From CANIGN01 sp041391385 (lineage in GTDB: Bacteria; Bdellovibrionota; UBA2428), in contig JAWKOD010000002.1 in assembly GCA_041391385.1 (NCBI GenBank), positions 248,001 to 312,000 on the forward strand: DNA of 64,000 nt. Reading direction: 5' to 3'. The position numbers and the translations under genes are program-made. Below the pieces are notes generated by a model that was not told the origin of the DNA, did not search any database, and saw nothing but the letters and a program-made list of their open reading frames with translations. Below are positions 17,528 through 26,349 of the stretch, one piece after another. How positions within the stretch are numbered: position 1 is the first letter of the stretch; each line of letters opens with the position of its first letter.

Positions 17528-18165
17528 ATGCTTCTTTGGGATTGCATACAAAACCACGAAACAATTATTTGGGATTGAACGGTACACTTCTAATGATTAC
17601 CAAGCGGCTCGAAGGCTGAGTGCAGGTTGTTCGACAAAATTGGCTATAGCTCTCGCTTGGACATAGAAGAACGAAAAAACTATTCACGATGCCTGTCCAA
17701 GAATACTATCGACGCTTAGGGTTTGATTTTACTCTTTCTAATTTTGAAGAGCTCTCTCATCAGTGGTTTGAGTTTTACGAAGAAGAAATTAAAGCTGTAA
17801 CTTTGTTTGAAGGCACTGAGCTTCTCCTTGAGAAGGTGAGAGGTGCTGGCAAAAGGCAATTCATCTTGAGTGCCGGACCAGAGTCTCATTTAGTGGAATA
17901 TGCAAATGAGAAAAATTTAAAAAAATATTTCCATGGAATCTACGGCTTAAAGGGTAAAACGGCAGATTGTAAGCGCGAGCGAGGTCGTGATCTTTTTCGT
18001 GAGCATGCGCCTGATCCTCAAAAAACACTTATTATTGGAGATATGGTTCACGATGCTGAAGTCGCTGAAGATTTAGGTTGCCACGTTCTCTTGGTCGCAG
18101 ATGGTCATCAACACTATGATGTTCTTAAGGAAAAGACTTCTTCTGTCTTAAAAAGTAGATATTAA
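17528..18165 (+). CDS. HAD-family phosphatase, N-terminus broken by four indels
   Basis: From 17689 the frame encodes 158 residues of a phosphoglycolate phosphatase-like HAD protein (FILSAGPES for motif II and TLIIGDMVHDAEVAEDLG for the late motifs), but the catalytic motif I is missing. It is present just upstream in other frames. Starting at ATG 17528, adding one base at about 17575, 17592, 17626 and 17671 yields TIIWDLNGTLLNDYQAA, LFDKIGYSSRLDIEE and KKLFTMPVQEYY, joined to the rest. The repaired length is 642 bases, 213 residues. The DxNGT form of motif I is used by a known HAD subgroup. Three bases separate it from the ferredoxin-like gene. Confidence 0.75.
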
Positions 18166-18191
18166 TTTTTTGTTTCTTGTTTGATTGATTT

Positions 18192-18776
18192 TTAGCCCAC
18201 TTCAAACAAAAGACTTACGCCTAACATAATACGTTGTCTTAGGTTTTGATCATCTTCAACATTGTCGGTATCGGTGTCTTCGGTAAACATACGAAGAGGT
18301 ACGAGTTGATATTCAAGATCAATACCAAGCCCCATTCCGTTGCCCCAATCCCAAATGTATCGAATGAAGGGTGCTCCTATAGCATCAATAAAGGGTTGTC
18401 TGTCCAGACCAGAGACAGGAGTGGCACCTTGGGAATACATCGCTCCAACGCCTGCGCCAAAGCTAATCCCAGTTGAAGATTCTTTATTAAATTTCCAATG
18501 TTTATAAACGCGAAAGAGACCGCCAAAGTCGCTGTAGTTTTGTCCAAGTCCCACGCGAGCATCGAGCGATATCCATTTTCGAATTCTTGCGAATTCAACT
18601 CTTATAATTTGCCGGGTGCCTTCTTCTTCAGCAGATAGTTGTTGCAAAAACGCTCCGCCAAGCCCGACATATCCATCCAAATAAACAGGATCATCAACTT
18701 CTATATCGTCAGCTTGCGCGTGAAGATTAAGCGGAATAAAACATGTCAAAAGAGCAGCGCACAGTAAGCGTCTCAT
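18192..18776 (-). CDS. Probable outer-membrane beta-barrel protein
   Basis: A 194-residue protein with a signal peptide (RRLLCAALLTCFIPLNLHAQA). The mature part alternates hydrophobic and polar residues in short strands rich in Gly and aromatics (GYVGLGGAFLQQL, STGISFGAGVGAMYS, MGLGIDLEYQLVPL) and ends with a strand (RIMLGVSLLFEVG), consistent with a small eight-stranded barrel. No family is recognised. It stands alone, convergent with the HAD gene. Confidence 0.72.
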   Translation of the reverse strand: MRRLLCAALLTCFIPLNLHAQADDIEVDDPVYLDGYVGLGGAFLQQLSAEEEGTRQIIRVEFARIRKWISLDARVGLGQNYSDFGGLFRVYKHWKFNKESSTGISFGAGVGAMYSQGATPVSGLDRQPFIDAIGAPFIRYIWDWGNGMGLGIDLEYQLVPLRMFTEDTDTDNVEDDQNLRQRIMLGVSLLFEVG

Positions 18777-18935
18777 ACCTACATGCTAGGGTCTAAGTGT
18801 GCTGCGAATCAAGGATCTGAGTGTCTTAAAGTGATGGTTTTTCGTGTTTTTTTGACAGGTCTCAATAATTCTTAAGAGTCAAAAGAGCTTCTTTCGATTT
18901 GCGCTCATTTAGTTTTTTTTAGGTAACATAAATAA

Positions 18936-19469
18936 ATGGCTTTAAAGTGTCCAAGAACTCAAACCCTCATGAAAGAAATTACTCTCGACGGAATTAAGTT
19001 AGATATTTCAGAAGCCTGTGGGGGCGTGTGGCTTGATAATCAAGAGATTAAAAAAATAGATGAAGCAAACGAAGCAGCAGGGGATAAGCTCGTTGATATT
19101 TTAAGTGAATATCAACCCAAGGGTATTGATTACGACCAACGCATTCATTGTCCTAAGTGTTCGTCGAGTGTTTTGATGAGGCACTACTATTCTCCAAAGC
19201 GATCCATTCAAATTGATACCTGTCCTACTTGCGCTGGGATCTGGCTTGATCCGGGAGAACTATCAACTCTTCGTGAGTTGTTTAAAACAGAAGTTGAGCG
19301 AAAAGCATACGGCGAAGCTTTTGCTGCAGAAGTAGCAAAGGAAGCTCTTGGCCCTGAACTCAAACGCTCACAGGAAGAGTTAGCAAAGGCTCAAAGTTTT
19401 GCAAAAGCGTTGCGTTTTATTTGCCCTTCTTATTACATCGAAGGCAAGCAACCTTGGGGCGCTTTTTAG
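18936..19469 (+). CDS. Protein with two TFIIB-type zinc ribbons
   Basis: A 177-residue protein with two zf-TFIIB-like modules. Module one (CPRTQTLMKE...CGGVWLD) has kept only part of its cysteines; module two has the full CPKC...CPTCAGIWLD pattern. A charged helical tail follows. Such proteins are widespread in bacteria, but their role is unclear. It is a single gene with its own terminator downstream. Confidence 0.82.
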   Translation: MALKCPRTQTLMKEITLDGIKLDISEACGGVWLDNQEIKKIDEANEAAGDKLVDILSEYQPKGIDYDQRIHCPKCSSSVLMRHYYSPKRSIQIDTCPTCAGIWLDPGELSTLRELFKTEVERKAYGEAFAAEVAKEALGPELKRSQEELAKAQSFAKALRFICPSYYIEGKQPWGAF

Positions 19470-19501
19470 GTCTGTTTTTTTTATTTTGATTTTAAAAAAA
19501 G

Positions 19502-19545
19502 AAAAAGGCCCGATCTCTCACTTAAGGGAGACCGGGCCTTTTTTT
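19502..19545. terminator. Bidirectional intrinsic terminator
   Basis: A strong GC-rich stem (GGCCCG...CGGGCC, extended by TCTCTC/GGGAGA) with a seven-base loop is preceded by A5 and followed by T7. It serves both the zinc-ribbon gene on plus and glnA on minus, which converge on it. Confidence 0.93.
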
Positions 19546-19564
19546 GGTATAATTGTCTTATCGG

Positions 19565-21760
19565 CTATCGAGTAAAGAGCATTTCTTGATACTTGGGCAG
19601 AGGCCAAAGTTGATCGGGAACGATATCTTCGATTTTGTCTAAGATGTCGCGAAGCTCGGTCATTTCAGGAAGCACTTTGGATGCGTATACATGTGCTTGC
19701 TCATAACCCTCTGCTGTTTTTTCAGCTTCTTCAATGCTAGTCGTAAGGGTTTTCGTCTTTTTAAAGGTACCATCAATGAGCTCTAGAAGAGATCTCAGGT
19801 ATTGTCGTTGAGTTGAGAGGCTAGAGGTAGCTTCTCCTAAACTTTCGACTGCCTTAATTGAACGAGCAAATTCATTTTGTGCTTCAAATGCAGCAGGCAA
19901 GATATACTGCTGGGTCATTTGAAGAAGCGTTTTAGCTTCAATGCCAAGTTTCTTAGAGTAACGCTCATAGTTGACGTGCAATACAGAGTGCAGTTCTTCA
20001 CCCGTAAAGACTCCGGCTTCCATGAGGAATGCAGAGTTCTTTTTATCTTCCATCGCTTTAAGAGAATCGGGAGTCGTGAGAAGTTCACTCAATCCTCGTT
20101 TGTGAGCTTCTTTCTTCCATTCTTCTCCGTAGCCGTTTCCTTCGAATCGAATATTTTTAGATTCAACAATAAATTCTTTAGCGACTTCTAGAACAGCACT
20201 CTCTTTAGATGCAGCACTTGCGGCCTTGTTTTTAAGGCGAGTTATAAATTCTTTAAAGGTCTGAGTAACTGCAGTGTTGAGGATGGTGATGGGGAATGAA
20301 ACGTTTTGAGAAGAGCCTACTGCTCTGAACTCAAATTTGTTTCCAGTAAAGGCAAAGGGAGAGGTTCTATTTCTGTCCGTGTTGTCTTTGGGTAGGTTGG
20401 GCAGTTGGTTGAGACCAAAGTTGATCATGGCTTTTTCAGCAGCAACTTTTGAAAGGTCTTCTCCTTTTTCTATCTTTTCTAGAATTTGTGTAAGAAGTGA
20501 TCCTACAAAAACAGAAATAATTGCAGGAGGTGCTTCATTGGCGCCAAGACGGTGATCGTTGCCATGGCTAGCGATACTTCCTCTAAGGGCAATTTGATGA
20601 TCGTAAACTGCTTTAAGAACGACAGAAAGAACAGCTAGGAAGCGGAAATTCTCATGAGGGGTGTTGCCGGGTTCCAATAGGTTTTCTCCGTTACTTGTAG
20701 CAATCGACCAGTTGTTGTGTTTTCCGGAGCCGTTAATGCCTGCAAAAGGTTTCTCGTGAAGAAGGCATTCGAAACCATGTTCTTGAGAGGTACGACGAAG
20801 TACTTCCATTAAAAGCATGTTGTGATCACTCGCAACGTTTGCAACTTCAAAAATAGGAGCAATTTCAAATTGGCCGGGAGCTACTTCGTTGTGTCTTGTT
20901 TTAGCTGGAATTCCTAGCTTGTAGAGTTCTCGGTCGAAGTCGGCCATGAATGCTTGAACGCGAGCTGGGATGCTACCAAAATAGTGATCCTCAAGTTGTT
21001 GGCCACGAGCCATAGAGGCTCCTTGGAGTGTGCGACCAGACATAACGAGGTCGGGGCGAGATTTATAGTATGCGCGATCAATGAGGAAGTATTCTTGTTC
21101 AGCTCCAATAGTCGTTGTAACAGAGTCAGGTTTTTTCTCACCGATGGCTGTTAGGAAATCACATGCAGCCGCACTAAGTGCATTCATTGATTTAAGAAGT
21201 GAAGTTTTTGTGTCGAGGGAGTTTCCTGTGTAACTTACAAATACACTTGGGATGCATAGAATTTTTGCGCCTGCGTTTTCTACAATAAACATCGGAGAGG
21301 AAAGATCCCATGCTGTGTAACCACGCGCCTCAAAGGTGCTACGAGTTCCACCTGAGGGAAAACTAGATGCGTCGGGCTCAGACATGATTAATTGAGAAGC
21401 ATTAAACTTTTCAATAAAGGTTTCAGTTTTAAAATCAAAACTTAAAAATGAATCGTGCTTTTCTGCTGTTAATCCAGTGAGAGGTTGGAACCAGTGAGTG
21501 AAGTGTGTGGCTCCTTTTTCAAGAGCCCAGTCTTTAACAGCATCTGCAATTTTTTGAGCAGAGGTCATATCGAGAGCTGTTTTTCCAGAAAGTGCTTCTT
21601 TGTAGTCTTTGAGTACATTGGCGGGAATTCTTTTTTCGAGTGCGCTTAAGCCAAATGTAAGTTCGCCGAAATACTCGGAGATCTTTTCTTTTACTTCAGT
21701 AGCTTTGGGAGCAGGGTTTTGGTGAATGAGTTTCATGATTTCAAGACGAGTCGCGTGCAT
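19565..21760 (-). CDS. glnA: Glutamine synthetase, type III
   Basis: A 731-residue enzyme, the length of GSIII rather than the ~470 of GSI. Typical segments are THWFQPLTGLTAEKHDSF near the start, IGAEQEYFLID, NEVAPGQFEIAP, GINGSGKHNNWS, GNDHRLGANEAPPAIIS and NRTSPFAFTGNKFEFR. It makes glutamine from glutamate, ammonia and ATP as a large double-ring complex. It has a GGAGG ribosome site and its own promoter with a perfect palindrome at the predicted start site. The smg and dprA genes lie upstream on the same strand. Confidence 0.96.
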   Translation of the reverse strand: MHATRLEIMKLIHQNPAPKATEVKEKISEYFGELTFGLSALEKRIPANVLKDYKEALSGKTALDMTSAQKIADAVKDWALEKGATHFTHWFQPLTGLTAEKHDSFLSFDFKTETFIEKFNASQLIMSEPDASSFPSGGTRSTFEARGYTAWDLSSPMFIVENAGAKILCIPSVFVSYTGNSLDTKTSLLKSMNALSAAACDFLTAIGEKKPDSVTTTIGAEQEYFLIDRAYYKSRPDLVMSGRTLQGASMARGQQLEDHYFGSIPARVQAFMADFDRELYKLGIPAKTRHNEVAPGQFEIAPIFEVANVASDHNMLLMEVLRRTSQEHGFECLLHEKPFAGINGSGKHNNWSIATSNGENLLEPGNTPHENFRFLAVLSVVLKAVYDHQIALRGSIASHGNDHRLGANEAPPAIISVFVGSLLTQILEKIEKGEDLSKVAAEKAMINFGLNQLPNLPKDNTDRNRTSPFAFTGNKFEFRAVGSSQNVSFPITILNTAVTQTFKEFITRLKNKAASAASKESAVLEVAKEFIVESKNIRFEGNGYGEEWKKEAHKRGLSELLTTPDSLKAMEDKKNSAFLMEAGVFTGEELHSVLHVNYERYSKKLGIEAKTLLQMTQQYILPAAFEAQNEFARSIKAVESLGEATSSLSTQRQYLRSLLELIDGTFKKTKTLTTSIEEAEKTAEGYEQAHVYASKVLPEMTELRDILDKIEDIVPDQLWPLPKYQEMLFTR

Positions 21761-21789
21761 TATGGAATCCTCCGATTTGTTTGAAAGGG

Positions 21790-21805
21790 GGTAACGAACG
21801 TTACC
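21790..21805 (-). promoter_or_regulatory. Palindromic operator candidate at the glnA start site
   Basis: GGTAACG-AA-CGTTACC is a perfect 7+7 dyad. It lies directly downstream of the predicted -10 box, so it would cover the transcription start. A repressor bound here would block glnA initiation. The binding protein is not identifiable from the window. Confidence 0.5.
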
Positions 21806-21806
21806 A

Positions 21807-21812
21807 ATTATA
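21807..21812 (-). promoter_or_regulatory. glnA -10 box
   Basis: On the minus strand this reads TATAAT, an exact sigma-70 -10 hexamer, about 47 bases before the glnA ATG. No good -35 hexamer is seen at 16-18 bases upstream, which would suit an activator-dependent promoter. Confidence 0.5.
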
Positions 21813-21889
21813 AAGTCTCCATGACCTTAGTTATCCTTATTAATATAATAAGTTTTACTTGGGGACAATGCTAAAAAGTATAAGGACTC

Positions 21890-22402
21890 TTAATGTATCA
21901 ATGTGTTGGAAACACTTAAGCTGCCTTCGCCTTGTGAAATTTGCACTCGAGTAAACAAAAGCAGTGCTGTGAGACGTCTTATTTCTGCAACAGATATGTA
22001 TTCATCGTTGTGCCCTAGGGCATGTTCGATAATCTCTTCCATCATTTCGAGGTTAATAGCACCAACGCTGAGTAGTTGTAGAAGGTAGGCGTGGGCCTTG
22101 TTGTCTATTTTTGCGGCTTCAATATCAGAGAGAACTCGCACACCGCTCATCGTTTTATTTCTATTTCTAGATTTTTTCTGTGCGCTTTTGTTAGAGCGTT
22201 TACGCCATTGAGGGCCCAGAGTACTTTTTTCTATAAAGCGGTAGGCTCCTGCAATTTCTTTTGCGTTAAAGCCTAAGTTTTCGAGCTCATATTGTAAGTT
22301 TTCTTCGTCAAAATCGATTTGGTTTTCAGACAAAAAGCGGCCAATGACACCCACTACTTCACGAATGCGGCCTTGGAGCTTTTCGTCCATAATTTCATAC
22401 AC
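21890..22402 (-). CDS. smg: Smg/DUF494-like protein
   Basis: A 170-residue protein with an acidic helical N-terminus (LQGRIREVVGVIGRFLSENQ), a basic spacer (KRSNKSAQKKSRNRNK) and a helical C-terminus containing INLEMMEEIIEHAL. Both ends resemble the Smg (DUF494) family, which often sits beside dprA, as here. The function of Smg is not established. GTG at 22402 or ATG at 22390 may be the start. Confidence 0.7.
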   Translation of the reverse strand: MYEIMDEKLQGRIREVVGVIGRFLSENQIDFDEENLQYELENLGFNAKEIAGAYRFIEKSTLGPQWRKRSNKSAQKKSRNRNKTMSGVRVLSDIEAAKIDNKAHAYLLQLLSVGAINLEMMEEIIEHALGHNDEYISVAEIRRLTALLLFTRVQISQGEGSLSVSNTLIH

Positions 22403-22431
22403 CTATTCTGGAACTTCTTGGGGCTATAAAT

Positions 22432-23160
22432 TTAGCCCAAGTCCCTATAGCTCTTTTCGGATTTTCTGAAGAATTCCTTAACGTGAGCTTTTAAATCTTC
22501 TGTAAACTCTTGAATATGGGGCAGTGGAAGTGCGTAATTCATTGTTATCATTAGGTTATTTCCTGAATAGCAGGGGTCTATTGGGCTTCCGGTAATGGCA
22601 TAAGTGCTTACGCCAAGATCTTGGCAGATTTTAACAGTGGACCAGGTTCCTGAGCGTTCTTTTGCCTGAATAACCAAAAGAAGGTCGGAGTTAGCTGCAA
22701 TCCAAGCGTTTCTCTCCAACCAGAAGTGGGTTTGGAGACCTACATTTTTAAAGCGGTAGAGGCATTTAGGGGTGATGATGGCCGAACCCTGAGTGCTGGC
22801 AATTCTTTCAAAAAGGGGGCGGTTTGTGTGAGGGGATGCTGAAGATGGATCTCCCACCACCCAGCTGTAGGTGGGGAGTGAATGCCTGAGGGCACAAGCG
22901 TGAGCTTGCGCGTCTACTCCAAGGGCCCCCCCGGAAATAACTCGTATGGGAAGTCCTGCTAGCTTTGAGATGAGGGCCTCGAGTATTTCACGACTCTCCG
23001 GAGAGGGGCGCCTTGAGCCGACAATGCCTAGGTGGAAATGGTCTCTAATGGGTTTAGACCCAACATAATAAAGGCTCTGCGAGCGAAGTACTTTTGGAAA
23101 AGCATCTTGGAGCTGGGTAAGTCTGCTGTCGCAGTTTGTAATGGAGGTTTCGTGTAGCAT
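22432..23160 (-). CDS. dprA: DNA-processing protein DprA
   Basis: A 242-residue protein with the DprA Rossmann-fold signatures GIVGSRRPS and VISGGALGVDAQAHACAL, and later RNAWIAANSDLLLVIQA. DprA binds incoming single-stranded DNA and loads RecA during natural transformation. The length covers the central domain only; the C-terminal winged helix of longer DprA proteins is absent or replaced by a charged tail. It lies 29 bases before smg on the same strand. Confidence 0.88.
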   Translation of the reverse strand: MLHETSITNCDSRLTQLQDAFPKVLRSQSLYYVGSKPIRDHFHLGIVGSRRPSPESREILEALISKLAGLPIRVISGGALGVDAQAHACALRHSLPTYSWVVGDPSSASPHTNRPLFERIASTQGSAIITPKCLYRFKNVGLQTHFWLERNAWIAANSDLLLVIQAKERSGTWSTVKICQDLGVSTYAITGSPIDPCYSGNNLMITMNYALPLPHIQEFTEDLKAHVKEFFRKSEKSYRDLG

Positions 23161-23198
23161 GCTTTTGCACCTACAAGAAGTGTACCGAGTGCGTGTGT

Positions 23199-24196
23199 TT
23201 ATTCGTCCTCTTCGCTGCTGGATATAACATCTAGCATCGTGAAATTCTTTTTTTCCACAAAAGCTTCGACTCGAATAGGGCAGTCTTTAACTTCGCAATG
23301 AGAACAGAAGGCCTTCATGCAAGCCTCGACATGGGGGTGAAACTCGCTCGGTTTTTTAAGAGCACCGTTGAGAGACGCACAAAAGTTTTCAGCTCTATCG
23401 TGAGCTTGTCTGACATTCCAAAACTCTGGCACGACTATGTGTAAATCGATAAAGTTTTTGTTTCCGCTTCTAAAGGAACGAACGCGATGGACATCGATAA
23501 TGTCTATAGGGCGAAGATCTGAATTTAAGAGCGTACTTATTTCCTCAATCAGTTCAGGTCTTCGGTATCCGATAGCAACATAGCCGCACGGCGAATTATA
23601 TCCGAAGCATGCTTAATGAGAAGTAAGGCAACCCCAATAGCAAAGATAGAATCTAAAAACATAAATCCGCTAAACTCTGCAAGAAGAAGTCCTAAGATAA
23701 TAGCAATGCTTGTGTAAAAGTCTGAGAGAATATGTTTTGCGTCTGCGATAATGGCTTCACTATGAAGTTTTTTGCCTGCATTGAGTTGCCATGCGCCCAG
23801 CACTCCGTTCATTATTCCCGAGCCGGCAGATAAAACGAGTGCGTAGTTGAGTTGTTTAATATCGTTTTGAAGCACGAGGTGTTGAATGCTGTCATAGATA
23901 AGATAACAGCCCGCAAAGAGAAGCATTCCTCCTTCAATGGCAGAAGAAAAGAATTCTATTTTTCCATGTCCGTAGGGGTGGTTCCAGTCAGCGGGGCGTT
24001 CTGCGTGATATACAGCGACAATTGCCATGGTGATGGCAATGATGTTGATAAAACTTTCAAGAGCATCTGTCTTGAGTGCAACCGAGCCACTGATCATATA
24101 GGCCCACCATTTAATCCCCATGATGACGAGGGAAATAATGAGAGAAGTACAAAGAACGCTCAATCTTCGTCGTAGAATGCTGGGTTCTTGATACAT
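23199..24196 (-). CDS. Cation diffusion facilitator transporter, single frameshift
   Basis: The first frame (23549-24196, 215 aa) is a CDF transporter with several membrane helices, DALESFIN (Asp44), HPYGHGKIEF and ADAKHILSDFY metal-site segments, ending at TEDLN. The other frame downstream continues it: ELIEEISTLLNSDLRP, IDIIDVHRVRSF, FIDLHIVVPEFWN and a Cys/His tail (HVEACMKAFCSHCEVKDC). One missing C in the pair at 23557-23558 joins them as TEDPELIEE. The repaired gene is 999 bases, 332 aa, with the usual cytoplasmic domain. It exports divalent metals such as zinc or iron, probably by proton antiport. The extra cysteine-rich tail could sense metal. Confidence 0.85.
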
Positions 24197-24218
24197 GAGG
24201 ACAGTTTACTTTTAAAAG

Positions 24219-25013
24219 CTATTGAGTAAAGACTTCATCTTCGGTCTTTACTTCGCGTATCGACTTGTAAACGTACATTGTTGCAAGATCTAGATCGGCA
24301 TCAACAACAACTGCTTTTGCAACTTCTACGCCTTTACGACGAATGGTGAATAGGGCTCCAATCGAAACGGAGTTTCCACCTTTGTATTCTTTAAATTTAG
24401 CTCCGATAAGTTGTCTGTTCCCTGAAAAAAATATTTGCTCATCTTGGCCGGGTTCCAAAAAAGATTGCACTTTTCCGAGTGAGCGCTCTTCACGTGCTAC
24501 AGCTCCACCATCACCCGTAATAGGTGGAAGTGATATAGCGTGAAAATCTTCTTTGACCACATAATCGCCTGGAAAAATCTCATTACCACTTTCCGTTACC
24601 GTGAGATGTTTTCCGTCAGACTGAGCTTTACCTAAGTAGCGAATGTGCATTCCGTCGGAACGGCTGATTACACGAATGAGAGAGTACTCTCCTCTGGGAA
24701 TATCTATGTCTCGCATAGTTTCGCCGAGCTTCCACATAATGCGTTCACCATCGTCGCTGCTGGGAACTTTGACTTCGTTAGATGGGCGACGTCTTCGGTA
24801 AAAATCTCTAATTCTAAAATCGGGATCAGAGGCAATGAGAGCAGAGTTAGAGAGATGCTCTTGGGTGTTCATTTGGGTTTCAATTTGTGATTCAAATGCA
24901 GGGTCTGTATCAGCAATGGGAAGGCTGCTGTCGAGTGCAGAGAAGAGATCGTCCTCGGCAAAGAGGGGAGAAAGCGTGCTGAAGCTAAGGACGATGAGTA
25001 GAAAAGTTCTCAT
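24219..25013 (-). CDS. Secreted protein of unknown function
   Basis: A 264-residue protein from ATG 25013, which begins a clear signal peptide (MRTFLLIVLSFSTLSPLFA). The longer frame back to a TTG at 25055 would overlap the amidohydrolase gene and bury the signal, so it is less likely. The mature protein has an acidic N-terminus and a beta-rich middle (GEYSLIRVISRSDG, FPGDYVVKEDF, SVSIGALFTIRRKG). I do not recognise a family. It follows the amidohydrolase on the same strand by 17 bases. Confidence 0.75.
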   Translation of the reverse strand: MRTFLLIVLSFSTLSPLFAEDDLFSALDSSLPIADTDPAFESQIETQMNTQEHLSNSALIASDPDFRIRDFYRRRRPSNEVKVPSSDDGERIMWKLGETMRDIDIPRGEYSLIRVISRSDGMHIRYLGKAQSDGKHLTVTESGNEIFPGDYVVKEDFHAISLPPITGDGGAVAREERSLGKVQSFLEPGQDEQIFFSGNRQLIGAKFKEYKGGNSVSIGALFTIRRKGVEVAKAVVVDADLDLATMYVYKSIREVKTEDEVFTQ

Positions 25014-25030
25014 AGGGAGCTTATCGTCAC

Positions 25031-26305
25031 TTAGAGGTGTATTTTTGAGAGCCAAACTGTTGAATTCTTAAGTAGTTTCTTGGCGGGAATGCCAGCGTTT
25101 TGGCGACCACTGACGCAATAGAGTTTGAAGGTCTCGGAGAGCGAAAGGGATTCGTTCTTTCGGGAGTCGTTTAAGATAGCATCAAAGTTTTTGAGTGGAT
25201 CAAAGGAGACGATGGGGGCGTCAGATCCGAGTGAAACCTTGAGTCCTGCATCCATAAAACTTTTTAAGCGGTAAGCCTGTTGGTGGAGTCTTAAGGGGCC
25301 TAGTCTTTGAAGCGAAAAATCAGAGTCAGCAATTCGGTGAGATGGCTGAATCCCAAGAGACCAGATCCCCTGTTTTCTGAGCTCTTCTATTTGATCGTCT
25401 CTGCATACTTGGAGGTGCTCAATTCTGTGAAAGAGGTTTGGGCGAAGTGCTCTTTCAAAATTCTCTTTATGTTTTTTTGAAATTTTTAAAAGTTGATCGA
25501 GTGCCGCATCTCCAATTGCATGAAAGGCTAAGAGATAGCCAGCATTTAGGCACTTTAATATCATCTTACTTAGATTCGAGTCACTCCAAAGTTGAAGGCC
25601 AACACTCTCTTGGTCACTGTAACTTTGGCTTAACCAAGCGGTGTGTGCTCCGAGGGATCCGTCTAGAAAGAATTTCAAATAAGGTGGTCGTGCACCGTTC
25701 TTCATCTTTTCAAACTTTTCGAAGTGCAAAACATCTCCAAAGAGAAGGGCTTCTTTGTTTTTAAGGATTGTGAAATCTTCGGGGCTTAGCAGCAGATCTG
25801 CCCATGAGCTAATTCCAACATCGTGAAGTTCCTTTATGCTGAGGTCTAGCTTTGATTGATCAAGCGCTTCGGAAGGAAGTTTCTGAATTTCTTTATCTGT
25901 TATAAATCCTTTTGTACTTTGATAAGCAAGATGCCCACAGACTCTGTATAAAAGAATGTTTTTTGAAAGAGCATCTAGCATACCCTTAAATGTTTTGAGC
26001 GAAACGCCGAGGCTTTCTTCATCCCATCCGTGGCCTGTGACCTTTGGGTCAGTGGAGTTATTTATTTCAAGGATAATTTGCTCGGCTGATTTTTTATGGC
26101 AACTAATGTGGCCTTTTAACTTTGCCATCCAGCTTGGATGAAGGTGAGAGTCGTAGAAACCCTCGGAGATCACCGGATAGGATAAAAAATCCTCTTCACT
26201 TGCTAATCGGAGGCTCGCAAAGTCTTGCAATTGCCTTTGGGGGCTTTCCAGCAAGGAGCATTTTCCTAAATAGGCCCCATCGGAATCAAGGCGAATTGCT
26301 TTCAT
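25031..26305 (-). CDS. Amidohydrolase family 3 protein
   Basis: A 424-residue metal-dependent hydrolase of the YtcJ-like group: GFYDSHLHP (first metal site), FFLDGSLGAHTAWL, LLAFHAIGDAALD, HRIEHLQVC and LGSDAPIVSFDPL occur in family order. Substrate is unknown; relatives act on N-formyl, amide or cyclic compounds. No signal peptide, so it is cytoplasmic. An AAAGAG ribosome site precedes the ATG. Confidence 0.87.
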   Translation of the reverse strand: MKAIRLDSDGAYLGKCSLLESPQRQLQDFASLRLASEEDFLSYPVISEGFYDSHLHPSWMAKLKGHISCHKKSAEQIILEINNSTDPKVTGHGWDEESLGVSLKTFKGMLDALSKNILLYRVCGHLAYQSTKGFITDKEIQKLPSEALDQSKLDLSIKELHDVGISSWADLLLSPEDFTILKNKEALLFGDVLHFEKFEKMKNGARPPYLKFFLDGSLGAHTAWLSQSYSDQESVGLQLWSDSNLSKMILKCLNAGYLLAFHAIGDAALDQLLKISKKHKENFERALRPNLFHRIEHLQVCRDDQIEELRKQGIWSLGIQPSHRIADSDFSLQRLGPLRLHQQAYRLKSFMDAGLKVSLGSDAPIVSFDPLKNFDAILNDSRKNESLSLSETFKLYCVSGRQNAGIPAKKLLKNSTVWLSKIHL

Positions 26306-26349
26306 CTCTTTCTTTACTTAGCAGCTAGGAGAGAGCTAGCCTAGAGGTC

